64,000 nt of DNA from Hymenobacter piscis (GTDB taxonomy: Bacteria > Bacteroidota > Bacteroidia > Cytophagales > Hymenobacteraceae): NCBI RefSeq assembly GCF_018760735.1, contig NZ_JAHHZN010000007.1:186001-250000 (forward strand), in the 5' to 3' direction. Shown here piece by piece: positions 45,178-53,663 of this stretch (position 1 is the first letter of the stretch; each line of letters begins with the position of its first letter). The notes beneath the pieces are model-generated. The model saw only the letters and a program-made list of their open reading frames with translations. It searched no databases and was not told the origin of the DNA. The position numbers were made by a program, and so were the translations under genes.

Positions 45178-45257
45178 GGGCCGTCTTCTACGGCAAAAAC
45201 CCGGGGCGGGTACAGCCTTCCGCCACAAAAAACCTTACGGATGAGCTTAAAACACAA

Positions 45258-45299
45258 CATCCAGGAAACCCAACGGCATGGCCGCTGGCTTCCTGGATG
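45258..45299 (-). terminator. Hairpin terminator after the BamA-like gene
   Basis: CATCCAGGAA / TTCCTGGATG flanking a GC-rich inner part, followed in the minus direction by TTGTGTTTTAA. It separates the BamA-like gene from the glycosyltransferase gene. Confidence 0.7.
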
Positions 45300-45324
45300 C
45301 TGGTGTCGGCTGAGTTAAACAGCC

Positions 45325-46605
45325 CTAGAAGGCTTCGCCCACGGCGAAAATGATGCCTGAGTTGCCCCCCGAACCCACGCCGTAATCGAGGCGGATGTTG
45401 AGCCGGTCGCGACGGTTGAAGCGGAAGCGGGCACCTACGCCTCCGGCGTACTTGAGGCCATCGAAGGTGTAGTCATCGAGGTTGGGAGCTACCTGGCCCA
45501 CGGCCCCGAAGACGGCTCCATCAATGCGCCAGAACAGTTTCTGGCGGATTTCTGCCTGGGCCGTCGTGAACTGACGGTCGCGGAAACGGGCTTCGTAGAT
45601 GCCGCGCATCAGGTAGGCGTTGTTGTAGAGCGAGCCGCCGAGCGTGGCCCCCATACCGCCCCACTCCCGGAACGGTACGTCGCCGGTGTGGTACTGCCCC
45701 AGAAACTGCAGGGCCAGAATGGTATTGTTGGAGCCGAACAGCGGATTGAAGTGGCGGACATCCACCATGTAGCGAGTGAAGTTATAGTCGCTGCCCAGGC
45801 CTTTGCCGTGGAAGAGCACGTGGGCGTCCACGAAGTTGCCGCGGTAAGTAGCCAGCACGTTGTCGCGGCCGTCGTAGAGCAGGGCCGGACCCACTCCGGA
45901 GGTGGTGTAGCCGGCGCGCTGCTCAGCCGGAATGGTGTTGTAGGGCTCGGGCGTGCTGTCGTCGCCGTCCTTGAGCTCCACGGTGCCCAGGTCGGTGAGG
46001 CGGTAGCGCAGCCCCACGAACAGGTCGGGCTTTACCTTCACCAGGGCCTTTTCATCGAACACCCACAGCGGATACTGGATGTTGGAGAGAATGTCCTTGT
46101 CGGTATCATTGCCCCGGCCGAAATACTGGAAAGCCAGATCGTAATAGCTCAGCTCCCCCGAGAAGTAGAACTTCTCTTCCTTGGTGAAAATGGTGTGCGT
46201 GAGCTGAATGGTGGTTTGCTTCTTCTGCGAAATCCAGGCAATGAGGCGGGCATTGGACTTGCGCACCGTGGTATCCTCCCCGAAGCGCCACACCGGCAGA
46301 ATGGCCAGACCGCCGGCAAACCCGGTTTCCTGCTGGTAGAAAGCAATGGGCACCGGAATGAAGCTGGGCTTGTCCGGGTCGTCGGGAGTGAGCTTGAACT
46401 TGGCGGGTGCGGCCGGCGCCAGGGCCCGGTTCAGGCCCAGCGGAGCCCCGGGAGCGGGCGTTTCGGCGGGCAGCCCGTCGGTAGCCGGTTCAGAAACGGG
46501 CGCCGCCGAAGCCAGCACAGGGGCCACGGAATCAGCGGAGAGCTGCGCATGGGCAGCGGGAGCAGCCAGCGCACTTAGCGCCAGCAGCGGGTAGAGGAAG
46601 CGCAT
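45325..46605 (-). CDS. BamA/TamA-family outer-membrane protein
   Basis: A 426-residue exported protein with signal peptide (LYPLLALSALAAPAAHA), a Pro/Ala-rich stretch up to residue 65, and a 16-strand-type barrel with YDGRDNVLATYRGNF and GGVGARFRFNRRDRLNIRLDYGVG near the C-terminus, typical of surface antigen D15. POTRA repeats are absent, so it is not the essential BamA; similar short forms are common in Bacteroidota with unknown role. It is preceded on its strand by the UbiA gene with a 124-base gap. Confidence 0.82.
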   Translation of the reverse strand: MRFLYPLLALSALAAPAAHAQLSADSVAPVLASAAPVSEPATDGLPAETPAPGAPLGLNRALAPAAPAKFKLTPDDPDKPSFIPVPIAFYQQETGFAGGLAILPVWRFGEDTTVRKSNARLIAWISQKKQTTIQLTHTIFTKEEKFYFSGELSYYDLAFQYFGRGNDTDKDILSNIQYPLWVFDEKALVKVKPDLFVGLRYRLTDLGTVELKDGDDSTPEPYNTIPAEQRAGYTTSGVGPALLYDGRDNVLATYRGNFVDAHVLFHGKGLGSDYNFTRYMVDVRHFNPLFGSNNTILALQFLGQYHTGDVPFREWGGMGATLGGSLYNNAYLMRGIYEARFRDRQFTTAQAEIRQKLFWRIDGAVFGAVGQVAPNLDDYTFDGLKYAGGVGARFRFNRRDRLNIRLDYGVGSGGNSGIIFAVGEAF

Positions 46606-46728
46606 ACGTAGATGGCCAGGTCAGAAAATAAGTGGAGAGCCCGCCGCCGGCTGAGTAGCCGGCCGCCGGGGCCGTGGAGCTACTAACGCAGCGGAGCCCG
46701 CCGCGGTTGTCGGTTGCGCCTCCCTCGT

Positions 46729-47640
46729 TCACACCAGCCACAGCATCGAGAGCACGCCCGCCAGCATCACGCCCTTACACCAGGCGCTGAGGCGGGCGAA
46801 ATGCTGCCGCCGGTCGGCCCGGCGCAGGTGGTAGGCCAGCACCAGCAGGGGCCCCAGCACCAGCGCCAGCAGCCACAGCCCCAGCCCGGTCTGGTGGCTG
46901 GCCAGCGCATTGTGCGCCGCGCCGGCCACCAGCAGCACCAGACAGGCCAGGAAAAAGCCCGCCACCCATTTGGTGCGCGGCACGCCCCACACAATGGGCA
47001 GGGTGTGGCAGTCGTGCTGGGCGTCGCCGCGCATATCCTCCACGTCCTTCACGATTTCGCGCACCACCGTCAGCAGGAAAGCGGCCAGGGCGTAGCCCCA
47101 CACGGCGCCGGAGCCGGTTTGCAGCTGCAGCTCGGGCAGCAGCACCAGGGCCCCCGTGAGGGTGGCAATGCTCACGTTGCCCACCAGCGCCACCCGCTTG
47201 AAGCGCACCGAATACCCCCACAGCAGCAGCGCCGAGCCCAGGTTCACGAGGCCCAGCAGCGGCGAGAGCAGCCCGCTTGCCACCACGCCCACGCCCGAGA
47301 GCAGCAGGTGGGCCAGCATGGCGTGGCGGCGGTTCACGGCCCGGCCCACCACCAGCCGCCCGGGCCGGTTGATGGCGTCAATCTTCACGTCGTAGTAATC
47401 GTTGATGATGTAGCCGGCCGCCCCGATGCAGATGGCCGCCAGCACCAGCAGGCCGAAACCAGGGGCCAGCACCTGGGGCCAGGAAGCGTGCGGCAGCAGC
47501 AGGCAGGCCCGTACCAGCAGCAGGCACAGGGCCATCATGAGCAGGTTGGGCAGGCGGATCAGGCGGGCCAGCTGCCGCCCCCTCCCCCCCGCTTCCCCGG
47601 CGGGCGCAACAGACTCAGCGGAGGAAGACGACAACGACAT
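46729..47640 (-). CDS. UbiA-family prenyltransferase
   Basis: Polytopic membrane prenyltransferase of 303 residues with about eight helices. Two Asp-rich motifs are present: NDYYDVKID (near residue 75) and REIVKDVEDMRGD (near 180). It could act on a quinone precursor, heme or an archaeal-like lipid; the similarity is to the geranylgeranylglycerol-phosphate transferase branch that Bacteroidota carry, but the acceptor cannot be set from sequence alone. ATG at 47640 is chosen over the open upstream frame. Confidence 0.85.
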   Translation of the reverse strand: MSLSSSSAESVAPAGEAGGRGRQLARLIRLPNLLMMALCLLLVRACLLLPHASWPQVLAPGFGLLVLAAICIGAAGYIINDYYDVKIDAINRPGRLVVGRAVNRRHAMLAHLLLSGVGVVASGLLSPLLGLVNLGSALLLWGYSVRFKRVALVGNVSIATLTGALVLLPELQLQTGSGAVWGYALAAFLLTVVREIVKDVEDMRGDAQHDCHTLPIVWGVPRTKWVAGFFLACLVLLVAGAAHNALASHQTGLGLWLLALVLGPLLVLAYHLRRADRRQHFARLSAWCKGVMLAGVLSMLWLV

Positions 47641-47703
47641 GGGCAGAAAGGCCAAACGGGCAGGACGACGGCTGCAAAGATGCACCACGCCGGGCCGACG
47701 AAA

Positions 47704-47740
47704 GCAAAACGCCCCTTCCGAAAGGCGGAAGAGGCGTTCT
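47704..47740. terminator. Terminator between cspA-like gene and UbiA gene
   Basis: AAAACGCCCCTTCCG ... GCGGAAGAGGCGTT with a 4-base loop, 30 bases after the cold-shock gene's stop in the transcribed direction; the minus-strand side ends in TTTTGCTTT. Confidence 0.8.
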
Positions 47741-47770
47741 GGTGGGCCGCAGCCGGTGAGCAGGCAGCAG

Positions 47771-47965
47771 CTATACGCGCCTCACGTTCACGGCATTGAT
47801 GCCTTTGCGACCTTCCTGGGTGTCAAACTCCACGCGGTCGTTCTGCTGGATCTGGCCCCCGTTCAGGCCGGTAACATGGACAAAGAAATCTTCCTTCGTG
47901 CCGTCTTCCGTAATGAAGCCATAGCCCTTGTCTTCATTATAGAACTTTACGGTGCCTGTTTTCAT
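47771..47965 (-). CDS. Cold-shock domain protein
   Basis: A 64-residue nucleic-acid chaperone with intact RNP1 (KGYGFITED, near residues 13-21) and RNP2 (DFFVHVTGL, near 26-34) motifs. Single-domain CspA type. The leader is short and A/T-rich with a poly-T tract (poly-A on the plus strand at 47966-47980) before the ATG, and a TATATTTA box lies 35 bases upstream, so cold-induced translation control through a long 5' leader is not apparent. Confidence 0.95.
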   Translation of the reverse strand: MKTGTVKFYNEDKGYGFITEDGTKEDFFVHVTGLNGGQIQQNDRVEFDTQEGRKGINAVNVRRV

Positions 47966-47999
47966 GAAAAAAAAAGAAAATGGGTTGATGATGGTCGGG

Positions 48000-48007
48000 T
48001 AAATATA
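48000..48007 (-). promoter_or_regulatory. Possible -7 box for the cold-shock gene
   Basis: On the minus strand TATATTTA matches TAnnTTTG at seven of eight positions, 35 bases before the ATG at 47965. Confidence 0.35.
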
Positions 48008-48102
48008 GAGGGATTTTGCAAAAGCACAACCCCCGAAAATCCCCGTCTTACACCGTCCAGGTTTGCCTTCATTTCACCCGCCCAGGGCCGGGCCGAGGGC
48101 TT

Positions 48103-48609
48103 CTACCAGGTCTGCTGGGCCTTCATCACGGCCTCAATCAGCTCGCGCACGGCCCCGTGCCCGCCGGACAACTGCGCCACGTAATTGCTGACGGCGCGCA
48201 CGTCGGTAGCGGCATCGGCGGGGCAGGCGGCCACGGCGCAACGGCGCATAACTTCCAGATCGGGCATGTCGTCGCCCATGTAGGCAATGTGCTCGGGGCT
48301 CAGGTGGTAGGTATTGAGGTAGTTGTTGAAGATTTTCATCTTGTCATCCACCCCCAGGTACATGTCGCGCACGTCCAGGGATTCCAGGCGCCGGCGCACG
48401 CCTTCCTCCTCCCGGCCCGAGATGATGGCCACCCGGTAGCCCTTGCGCAGGGCGTGGCGCACGGCGTACCCATCGCGGATGTGGAAGGTACGGGCCTGCT
48501 CACCCGTGTTCAGGGCCAGCAGCGTGCCGTCAGTCAGCACCCCATCTACATCGAAGATGAATACTTTGATGGCCGTTAAATCGGCCGCGCCAGACGTCGT
48601 CTTATCCAT
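48103..48609 (-). CDS. kdsC: KDO 8-phosphate phosphatase (HAD family)
   Basis: Removes phosphate from 3-deoxy-manno-octulosonate 8-phosphate in lipopolysaccharide core synthesis. The 168-residue, cap-less HAD protein has the nucleophile motif DVDGVLTDG (Asp20, Asp22), the ISGRE motif II and MGDDMPDLEVM motif IV, all typical of KdsC. ATG at 48609. It lies downstream of iscX on the same strand but behind a terminator-like hairpin. Confidence 0.92.
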   Translation of the reverse strand: MDKTTSGAADLTAIKVFIFDVDGVLTDGTLLALNTGEQARTFHIRDGYAVRHALRKGYRVAIISGREEEGVRRRLESLDVRDMYLGVDDKMKIFNNYLNTYHLSPEHIAYMGDDMPDLEVMRRCAVAACPADAATDVRAVSNYVAQLSGGHGAVRELIEAVMKAQQTW

Positions 48610-48615
48610 AAGCAG

Positions 48616-48677
48616 TAAAAAAGGCCGCGGAGCAGTTGGGCACCCGGGCGGGCCGGTGGGGCAACTACTCCGCGGCG
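48616..48677 (-). terminator. Terminator after iscX
   Basis: Stem GCCGCGGAGCAGTTG / CAACTACTCCGCGGC (one mismatch) around a GC-rich loop, followed on the minus strand by TTTTTT. It lies 20 bases after the iscX stop codon. Confidence 0.8.
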
Positions 48678-48697
48678 CTTGGTAAACCGGCCGAAAT

Positions 48698-48934
48698 CTA
48701 TTGATTATCCCGCCACTCGTACACCCACTTGGCCTGAATCTGCTCCAGGTGGCCTTCGTTGGACTGCTCGCGGGTGCCTTCGAAGTTGGGCAGGCTCATC
48801 ACCCAGTCCAGCAGCTCGGTAAAGCGGATGCGGTAAATTTTGGCTTCGGCAAAGTCGTCGCCGAATTTCTCGTAGAGGGCCATGGCAATGTCTTCATGGT
48901 CGCTCCACTGCATCGGGGGCTCAAAGTGGTTCAT
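48698..48934 (-). CDS. iscX: Fe-S assembly protein IscX
   Basis: Small acidic helical protein of 78 residues matching IscX/YfhJ (WSDHEDIAMALYEKFGD, RFTELLDWVMSLPNFEG, EGHLEQIQAKWVYEW). It binds IscS and iron and tunes cluster assembly. The core ISC genes are not in the window; the ferredoxin gene upstream is its natural partner, as in the isc operon order fdx-iscX. ATG at 48934. Confidence 0.9.
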   Translation of the reverse strand: MNHFEPPMQWSDHEDIAMALYEKFGDDFAEAKIYRIRFTELLDWVMSLPNFEGTREQSNEGHLEQIQAKWVYEWRDNQ

Positions 48935-48937
48935 AGC

Positions 48938-49054
48938 GTTGAATGTGCTGAATGTGGAAAATGTGGGAAGTGTGCGGAATCCAGAAAATGATGAGGAGGC
49001 TGGCCTAGCAGCACAGCACTCACATTTTCCCCATTCTTCACATTCGTCACATTA
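48938..49054. repeat. Word hairpin, class 'gaatgtg' (fdx-iscX spacer)
   Basis: The left arm (48938-48980) has GTTGAATGTGCTGAATGTGG and starts 4 bases from the iscX ATG. The right arm (49016-49054) has CACTCACATTTTCCCCATTC and CACATTCGTCACATT and ends 6 bases from the ferredoxin stop codon. The arms are imperfect reverse complements. The same words occur at 15784-15876. Confidence 0.75.
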
Positions 49055-49060
49055 AAAAAT

Positions 49061-49390
49061 CTAGTGGCCCAGGAAGTGCTGGGGCGGAATGAGCACCACC
49101 ACGTCGGCGTTGCCCTGCACCACGCACTGGCAGCCCAGGCGGGAGTTGATGCGCGGGTTCTCGGCGCGGTCGATGAAGTCTTCCTCCTTATCCGAAATTT
49201 CGGGCAGGTCTTCCTCGCCGGCTACAATATATACGTGGCAGGTGCTGCACCCGCATACGCCGCCGCAGTTGTGCTGCAGCTGAATATCGTTGTTGAGGGC
49301 CACATCCAGCACCGACTCGCCTTCGGCGGCTACGTGCGTCTGGTCGGGCTGGCCGTCCTGAAATTTGAAGGTGATATTGACGGCTTTCAC
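49061..49390 (-). CDS. fdx: [2Fe-2S] ferredoxin, ISC type
   Basis: Adrenodoxin-like ferredoxin of 109 residues that feeds electrons to Fe-S cluster assembly. Ligands: Cys42, Cys48, Cys51 and Cys87 (CGGVCGCSTCHVYI ... LGCQC), with an extra Cys46 and Cys89 nearby. The segment PEISDKEEDFIDRAENPRINSRLGCQ is characteristic of the group. It precedes iscX. ATG at 49390. Confidence 0.92.
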   Translation of the reverse strand: MKAVNITFKFQDGQPDQTHVAAEGESVLDVALNNDIQLQHNCGGVCGCSTCHVYIVAGEEDLPEISDKEEDFIDRAENPRINSRLGCQCVVQGNADVVVLIPPQHFLGH

Positions 49391-49456
49391 GGCGGAATGC
49401 TAGGTAAGTCGAGGCGAAAATTTGAGGGGGCAAAGGTACAGACGCCTCCCTCCGAA

Positions 49457-50311
49457 TCAAAGCTGGCGGGTTGGCGGATTGTTTTCCGCGCCCCGGGCCG
49501 CTTCCTGAATGCTGGCCGTAAGCCCCTGATAGAGCGCCTGCCAGCGCGGATGGGCCGCCAGCGCCTCTTCGTGGCGGGCCAGTGTGCCCGCATCGTGGCG
49601 GACGGCGGGGCCGGTTTGGGCGGCAAATGGGGGCTGGACCAGGGCCTTGTCCACGGTTTCGCGGATGAGCGGGTGCAGCAGCTCCCAGGGCAGGCCAGCC
49701 TGCTGCAGCAGTTCCCGGGCAATGCCCAGCAGGTGATTGGGAAAGTTGCTGGCCCACACCGCCGCCACGTGCAGCTGTAGCCGCCGGGCCGAATCCATCT
49801 CCCGCACATCCTGGCTCAAAGTCCCGGCCAGGCGGCGGAGCGTAGCCAGGCCGGTCACCTCGGCCGCTTCCAGGCACAGGGGCACGGTGGGCCAGTGAAT
49901 GGTGCGGCCCGGCCCAAAGGTCTGGAGCGGGTACAGTACGCCCCCGCGCAGTTGCGGGTGCGCCGCGAATACAGCCAGCGGCAATGCCCCGGCCGTGTGC
50001 ACGACCAGACTGCCCGTCGGAAAGCCGGCCGCCGCCAGTACCGCCGGCACCGCCGCATCGGGCAGGGCCAGAATGTAAATATCGGCTGCTGGTAGCGTTG
50101 CCGGGCCGGAAAACGCCGCCGCCGCCGGCAGCCGCGCGGCCAGCGCCGTGGCCGATTCGGGCGTGCGGCTCCAGACACCCACCACGGCGTGCCCGGCCGC
50201 AGCCAGCGCCGGCCCCAGGTGCCCGGCCACTCGCCCGGCCCCCAGCAGCACCACTCGCAGAGAGGTGAAAAGTCCTTGCGGGCCGGTAGAAGCAGCACCA
50301 GTAATCATCAT
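49457..50311 (-). CDS. Rossmann-fold and DUF2520 protein
   Basis: A 284-residue protein, dehydrogenase-like. The N-terminal NAD(P)-binding motif GAGRVAGHLG (near residue 25-34) is followed by a ProC-like layout; the C-terminal helical domain (VHPLIRETVDKAL) is the DUF2520 type. It resembles ketopantoate or pyrroline-carboxylate reductase relatives, but the substrate is unknown. Adjacent in-frame ATGs at 50311 and 50308 are both possible. It is divergent from the T9SS cargo gene. Confidence 0.82.
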   Translation of the reverse strand: MMITGAASTGPQGLFTSLRVVLLGAGRVAGHLGPALAAAGHAVVGVWSRTPESATALAARLPAAAAFSGPATLPAADIYILALPDAAVPAVLAAAGFPTGSLVVHTAGALPLAVFAAHPQLRGGVLYPLQTFGPGRTIHWPTVPLCLEAAEVTGLATLRRLAGTLSQDVREMDSARRLQLHVAAVWASNFPNHLLGIARELLQQAGLPWELLHPLIRETVDKALVQPPFAAQTGPAVRHDAGTLARHEEALAAHPRWQALYQGLTASIQEAARGAENNPPTRQL

Positions 50312-50468
50312 TGTGTTTATCCTTTTGCGGGTTTTTATGAAAAATCAATCAATATTTTGCCCAAAATTCGACAACTTGTGCACTCAAAGCGTCCCTGGTT
50401 GCCAATTGAGGCGCGCGGAACCCTTACTTCATTTTTGCATTTCCCCATTTTCTTTCTGTCTCTTTTCT

Positions 50469-53252
50469 ATGACACAACTCTACAAGAAGGTTACGCCCGT
50501 CGGCACCTGGCGCAAGCTAGCCTTTATGGGCTTGCTGGGCCTGGCTACTTCAGCAGCGGCTCAAGAAACTATGTCGTCACGGCAGGTGCCAAAGGCGAAA
50601 TTCACCTTTCACAACGTTTTAAATCGGACCGCCACGGCGAAACGCACGGCAGCTCTGGGATATCCTAGTAGCGCAGCGCAAAACGTAGCTGGCACGTACA
50701 CTGATCTTGGCACCAACGGGCGGGTAATCACCACGCCTAACTTAGACGACGCTAACTCCACTGCCCAAGACATCGGCTTCGCTTTCCAGTTTAATGGTAC
50801 TGATTTTACCCAATTCGTTCTCAACACAAACGGGTTTATCAAACTGGGAAGCACCGGCACGGTTGACCCGGCTGATACCGAGGCCATCCTCAATGATGCC
50901 GATCAAAATATCATTGCTCCGATATCCATTCTGGACATCACGAGTGCGGCTGATCAGACGGCCTCTCCTACCTCTTACCGGGTATTCACTACCGGGGCTG
51001 CTGGAAGCCGCGTCTGCACGATTCAGTTTAAAAACCTGACTGACAAGCCCGGCGGTAGCGCGGCCTCGCAGTTCAAAACGATGGAGTTCCAGATTAAGCT
51101 CTATGAGGCTGGCAACACCATTGAGTTTGTGTATGGCAACTGGACCAGCAGTGGTAATACGGCTGTAGGCCGGGGTTTTTACGTGGGCCTGAAAGGTGCC
51201 TCTGCTGAACTCGACGATATTAGCCTGGCTTACAAGGCCTCAAGCGCCAGTGCCTGGACCACGACCGTATTCCAGAACACCGTGACTACGCCCTCTGGCC
51301 TCTCGTACGCCCCGCACTTCGTGCGCAACACTTTCCTGCCTGACCCGGGCCGCACCTACCGCTTCCGCTCCCCGGCCACCGACGCCGCCGTTGCCCAGAC
51401 TTATACGCTCGGTAAGTTGCCGATACCGGCGGGTGCCCCGCACGTTATCCGGGCACTGGTAATCAACACCGGCATAACAGACCTGACCAATCTGACTGTT
51501 ACGGCTGCTGTCAGCGGGGCCAATACGTTCAGCAATACGCAAACTGTGGCCAGCCTGGGTATTGGTGATTCGGCCGTTGTGGCCTTTGCTCCCTTTACCC
51601 CTACCGCCACCGGCACGAATACCGTTACGGTTAGCATTCCGACCGACGATAACCAAGGCAATAACACCGCCACGTATCCGCAGCAGGTCAACACGACCAC
51701 TTTCGCCTATGCTCGCCCGGGGGTAGCGGAAACAAGTTCCGTAGGTTTTGGCTCTGGTTCCGGAATCCTGGCTACCAAATATACCTCTTCAGTCGACCGC
51801 ACCGTTACCGGTGTGACCGTACGACTGCAGAGTGCCAATGCCGTGGGCAATACGGTATATGCCGTTGTAACCAGTCCGGCCGGAAATATCATTGCCCGCT
51901 CGCTGGATTACGTCGTTACGTCGGATGATATAGGCAAAGACAAATCCTTTGCGCTGAATGGAAACATCAGTGCCGGCGACTTCCTTGTAGGACTGGCTCA
52001 GACAGCAGGGGCAGCGGCTTATTTCCCGGTAGCAGTTCAGGGTCAGGAAGATCCGGCACGGACAGATGCCTACTTTGTGCTGCCGCTGGCCGGTGGAACG
52101 CCGGAAGATGTGGCAGACGTCAACTTGGGTGCTTTCATGATTGAAGCTGTTACCAGTCCGGTAGTAACCTGCCCGCCTCCCACCGCCGTTACGCTTACTG
52201 CCGTTACCACTACGTCGGTGGTTGTTACGTTCAGTGGCCCGGCTAACGCCACGGGCTACAGCATCGTGTATGGTCCCCGGGGCTTCGACCCAACAACTGC
52301 CGGTACCACCGTAGCGGCCACGGCTTCTCCCTTCACCCTGACCGGCTTGACCAACAACACGGAGTACGATGTCTATGTGCGCGCCAATTGCAGTGCCACT
52401 GACCGCAGCGCCTTTACGGGTCCGCTCTCGTTCAAAACGGTATGTGAGCCGCCCGTTATTGCTGCCTTCCCTTACGCGCAGAACTTCGACAGCGTACTGC
52501 CCGGCGCTATTCCCTGCGGCATTACCGTTGCGGATAACAACAACGACGGCAAAACCTGGACGATAGTGGGCAACGACGGAGCCGGCCGTTTCCCGGCCTC
52601 CGCGCCTAACCAGATCCGCTACGCCTACAGCGCCACGAACGCGGCCGATGACTGGTTCTACACCAACCCCCTGGCCCTGAAAGCCGGCACTACGTACCTG
52701 GTGTCGTTTAAGTACCGGGGTGCGCAGCCCAGCAACACCGAGAAGCTGGAAGTGAAATACGGTACGGCCGCTACGGCCGCTTCCCAGACCACCCTGCTGT
52801 GGCAGAACGAGGCCATCACCAACGCCGAATATGCTACCGCTGTAGCCGGGACGGCCGCCGGGCAGGTACTGCCCATCACGCCCACGGCCGATGGCAACTA
52901 TTACGTGGGCTTCCACGCCTACAGCGCCGCCAACCAGTTCAACCTCTACGTGGACGACGTGACGGTAACCGCCGCGGCCGTTACCAGCTCGTCGAAAGCC
53001 CTGCTGCAGGCCATTACCCTCTACCCCAACCCCACCGCCGGCAACCTCACCGTTGACGTGCGCGGCGTAAGCGCCAAAAACGGCCTGCAGGTAGAAGTGA
53101 CCAACATGCTGGGCCAGCGCGTGCACACCGAAACGGTGCGCAGCAACGGTACCACGCAGGTTGACCTCTCGGACCTCGCCAACGGCCTGTACACCGTGAA
53201 GGTGCGCAACGGCAACGAGTACATGGTGCGCAGCATCGCCATCCAGAAGTAA
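50469..53252 (+). CDS. Secreted T9SS cargo protein with Fn3 and sorting domain
   Basis: A 927-residue surface or secreted protein. Signal peptide to about residue 35 (LAFMGLLGLATSAAAQ), then a beta-sandwich N-terminal region with TDFTQFVLNTNGFIKLG (about 70-270), a CARDB-like segment around 310-400, a fibronectin type III domain (CPPPTAVTLTAVTTTSVVVTF, about 560-650), a MAM/cleaved-adhesin-like domain (PYAQNFDSVLPGAIPCG, about 670-830), and the C-terminal sorting domain beginning ITLYPNPTAGNLTVDV. No catalytic site is recognised; adhesion is a reasonable guess. GC is lower in the first two thirds than at the end, where the sorting domain has typical local composition. ATG at 50469. Confidence 0.85.
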   Translation: MTQLYKKVTPVGTWRKLAFMGLLGLATSAAAQETMSSRQVPKAKFTFHNVLNRTATAKRTAALGYPSSAAQNVAGTYTDLGTNGRVITTPNLDDANSTAQDIGFAFQFNGTDFTQFVLNTNGFIKLGSTGTVDPADTEAILNDADQNIIAPISILDITSAADQTASPTSYRVFTTGAAGSRVCTIQFKNLTDKPGGSAASQFKTMEFQIKLYEAGNTIEFVYGNWTSSGNTAVGRGFYVGLKGASAELDDISLAYKASSASAWTTTVFQNTVTTPSGLSYAPHFVRNTFLPDPGRTYRFRSPATDAAVAQTYTLGKLPIPAGAPHVIRALVINTGITDLTNLTVTAAVSGANTFSNTQTVASLGIGDSAVVAFAPFTPTATGTNTVTVSIPTDDNQGNNTATYPQQVNTTTFAYARPGVAETSSVGFGSGSGILATKYTSSVDRTVTGVTVRLQSANAVGNTVYAVVTSPAGNIIARSLDYVVTSDDIGKDKSFALNGNISAGDFLVGLAQTAGAAAYFPVAVQGQEDPARTDAYFVLPLAGGTPEDVADVNLGAFMIEAVTSPVVTCPPPTAVTLTAVTTTSVVVTFSGPANATGYSIVYGPRGFDPTTAGTTVAATASPFTLTGLTNNTEYDVYVRANCSATDRSAFTGPLSFKTVCEPPVIAAFPYAQNFDSVLPGAIPCGITVADNNNDGKTWTIVGNDGAGRFPASAPNQIRYAYSATNAADDWFYTNPLALKAGTTYLVSFKYRGAQPSNTEKLEVKYGTAATAASQTTLLWQNEAITNAEYATAVAGTAAGQVLPITPTADGNYYVGFHAYSAANQFNLYVDDVTVTAAAVTSSSKALLQAITLYPNPTAGNLTVDVRGVSAKNGLQVEVTNMLGQRVHTETVRSNGTTQVDLSDLANGLYTVKVRNGNEYMVRSIAIQK

Positions 53253-53261
53253 GTCTGACCC

Positions 53262-53308
53262 GCGCATAAAAAAAGGGCCGCCCGGTGGGCGGCCCTTTTT
53301 TTATGCGC
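53262..53308 (+). terminator. Terminator after the T9SS cargo gene
   Basis: Perfect stem GCGCATAAAAAAAGGGCCGCCC / GGGCGGCCCTTTTTTTATGCGC with a loop of 3 to 4 bases, 9 bases after the stop codon. Confidence 0.93.
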
Positions 53309-53602
53309 TTTTCATAACCGGTCCCGCCTGTTGGTCAACCCGGCGCACGCATCAGGTTACGCAGCTTCAGTGCTGCCCATTTCCTAACCCTCTGGCTTAG
53401 TGAGCTCGGCCTCTCCGTAACGCGGACTGTGCAGGTCGCGTGGCTGCTTGGCTGTAAGGGCTTCCACAGTACGCGGGCGCTATACACAGTTCATGCTACA
53501 CCATCAGCCTTCAACTTGACGAAAGCCAATGCCTTCGGTTAGCAGGTGGTGACGCGCGCAGCGGCCCCGGGACGGCACAATGCCGGGTCCTTTTTAGCCC
53601 CC
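53309..53602. other. Unassigned 294-base spacer, possibly a structured RNA
   Basis: Between two terminators and without an open frame of gene-like composition. Near its end GGACGGCACAATGCCGGGTCCTTTTT (53570 onward) looks like an intrinsic terminator on the plus strand, which would fit a small transcript of about 250 bases ending there. Its 5' part, CCTGTTGGTCAACCCGGCGC, faintly resembles the end of bacterial SRP RNA, but the GGAA tetraloop region is missing. No assignment is made. Confidence 0.3.
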
Positions 53603-53646
53603 AAGCAAAGCGCCCCCGACTCAGGAGAGTCGGGGGCGCTTTGCTT
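53603..53646 (-). terminator. Terminator after ccmF
   Basis: AAGCAAAGCGCCCCCGACT / AGTCGGGGGCGCTTTGCTT with a 6-base loop, 17 bases beyond the ccmF stop on the minus strand; near-perfect 19-bp stem. Confidence 0.9.
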
Positions 53647-53663
53647 GAGATAGAGACTTTTTG

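Noticed and set aside
53309..53420. Signal recognition particle RNA
   Set aside because: The segment CCTGTTGGTCAACCCGGCGC on the plus strand, and its reverse complement, recall the ends of 4.5S RNA, but the GGAA tetraloop and AGCAGC internal loop are absent on both strands.
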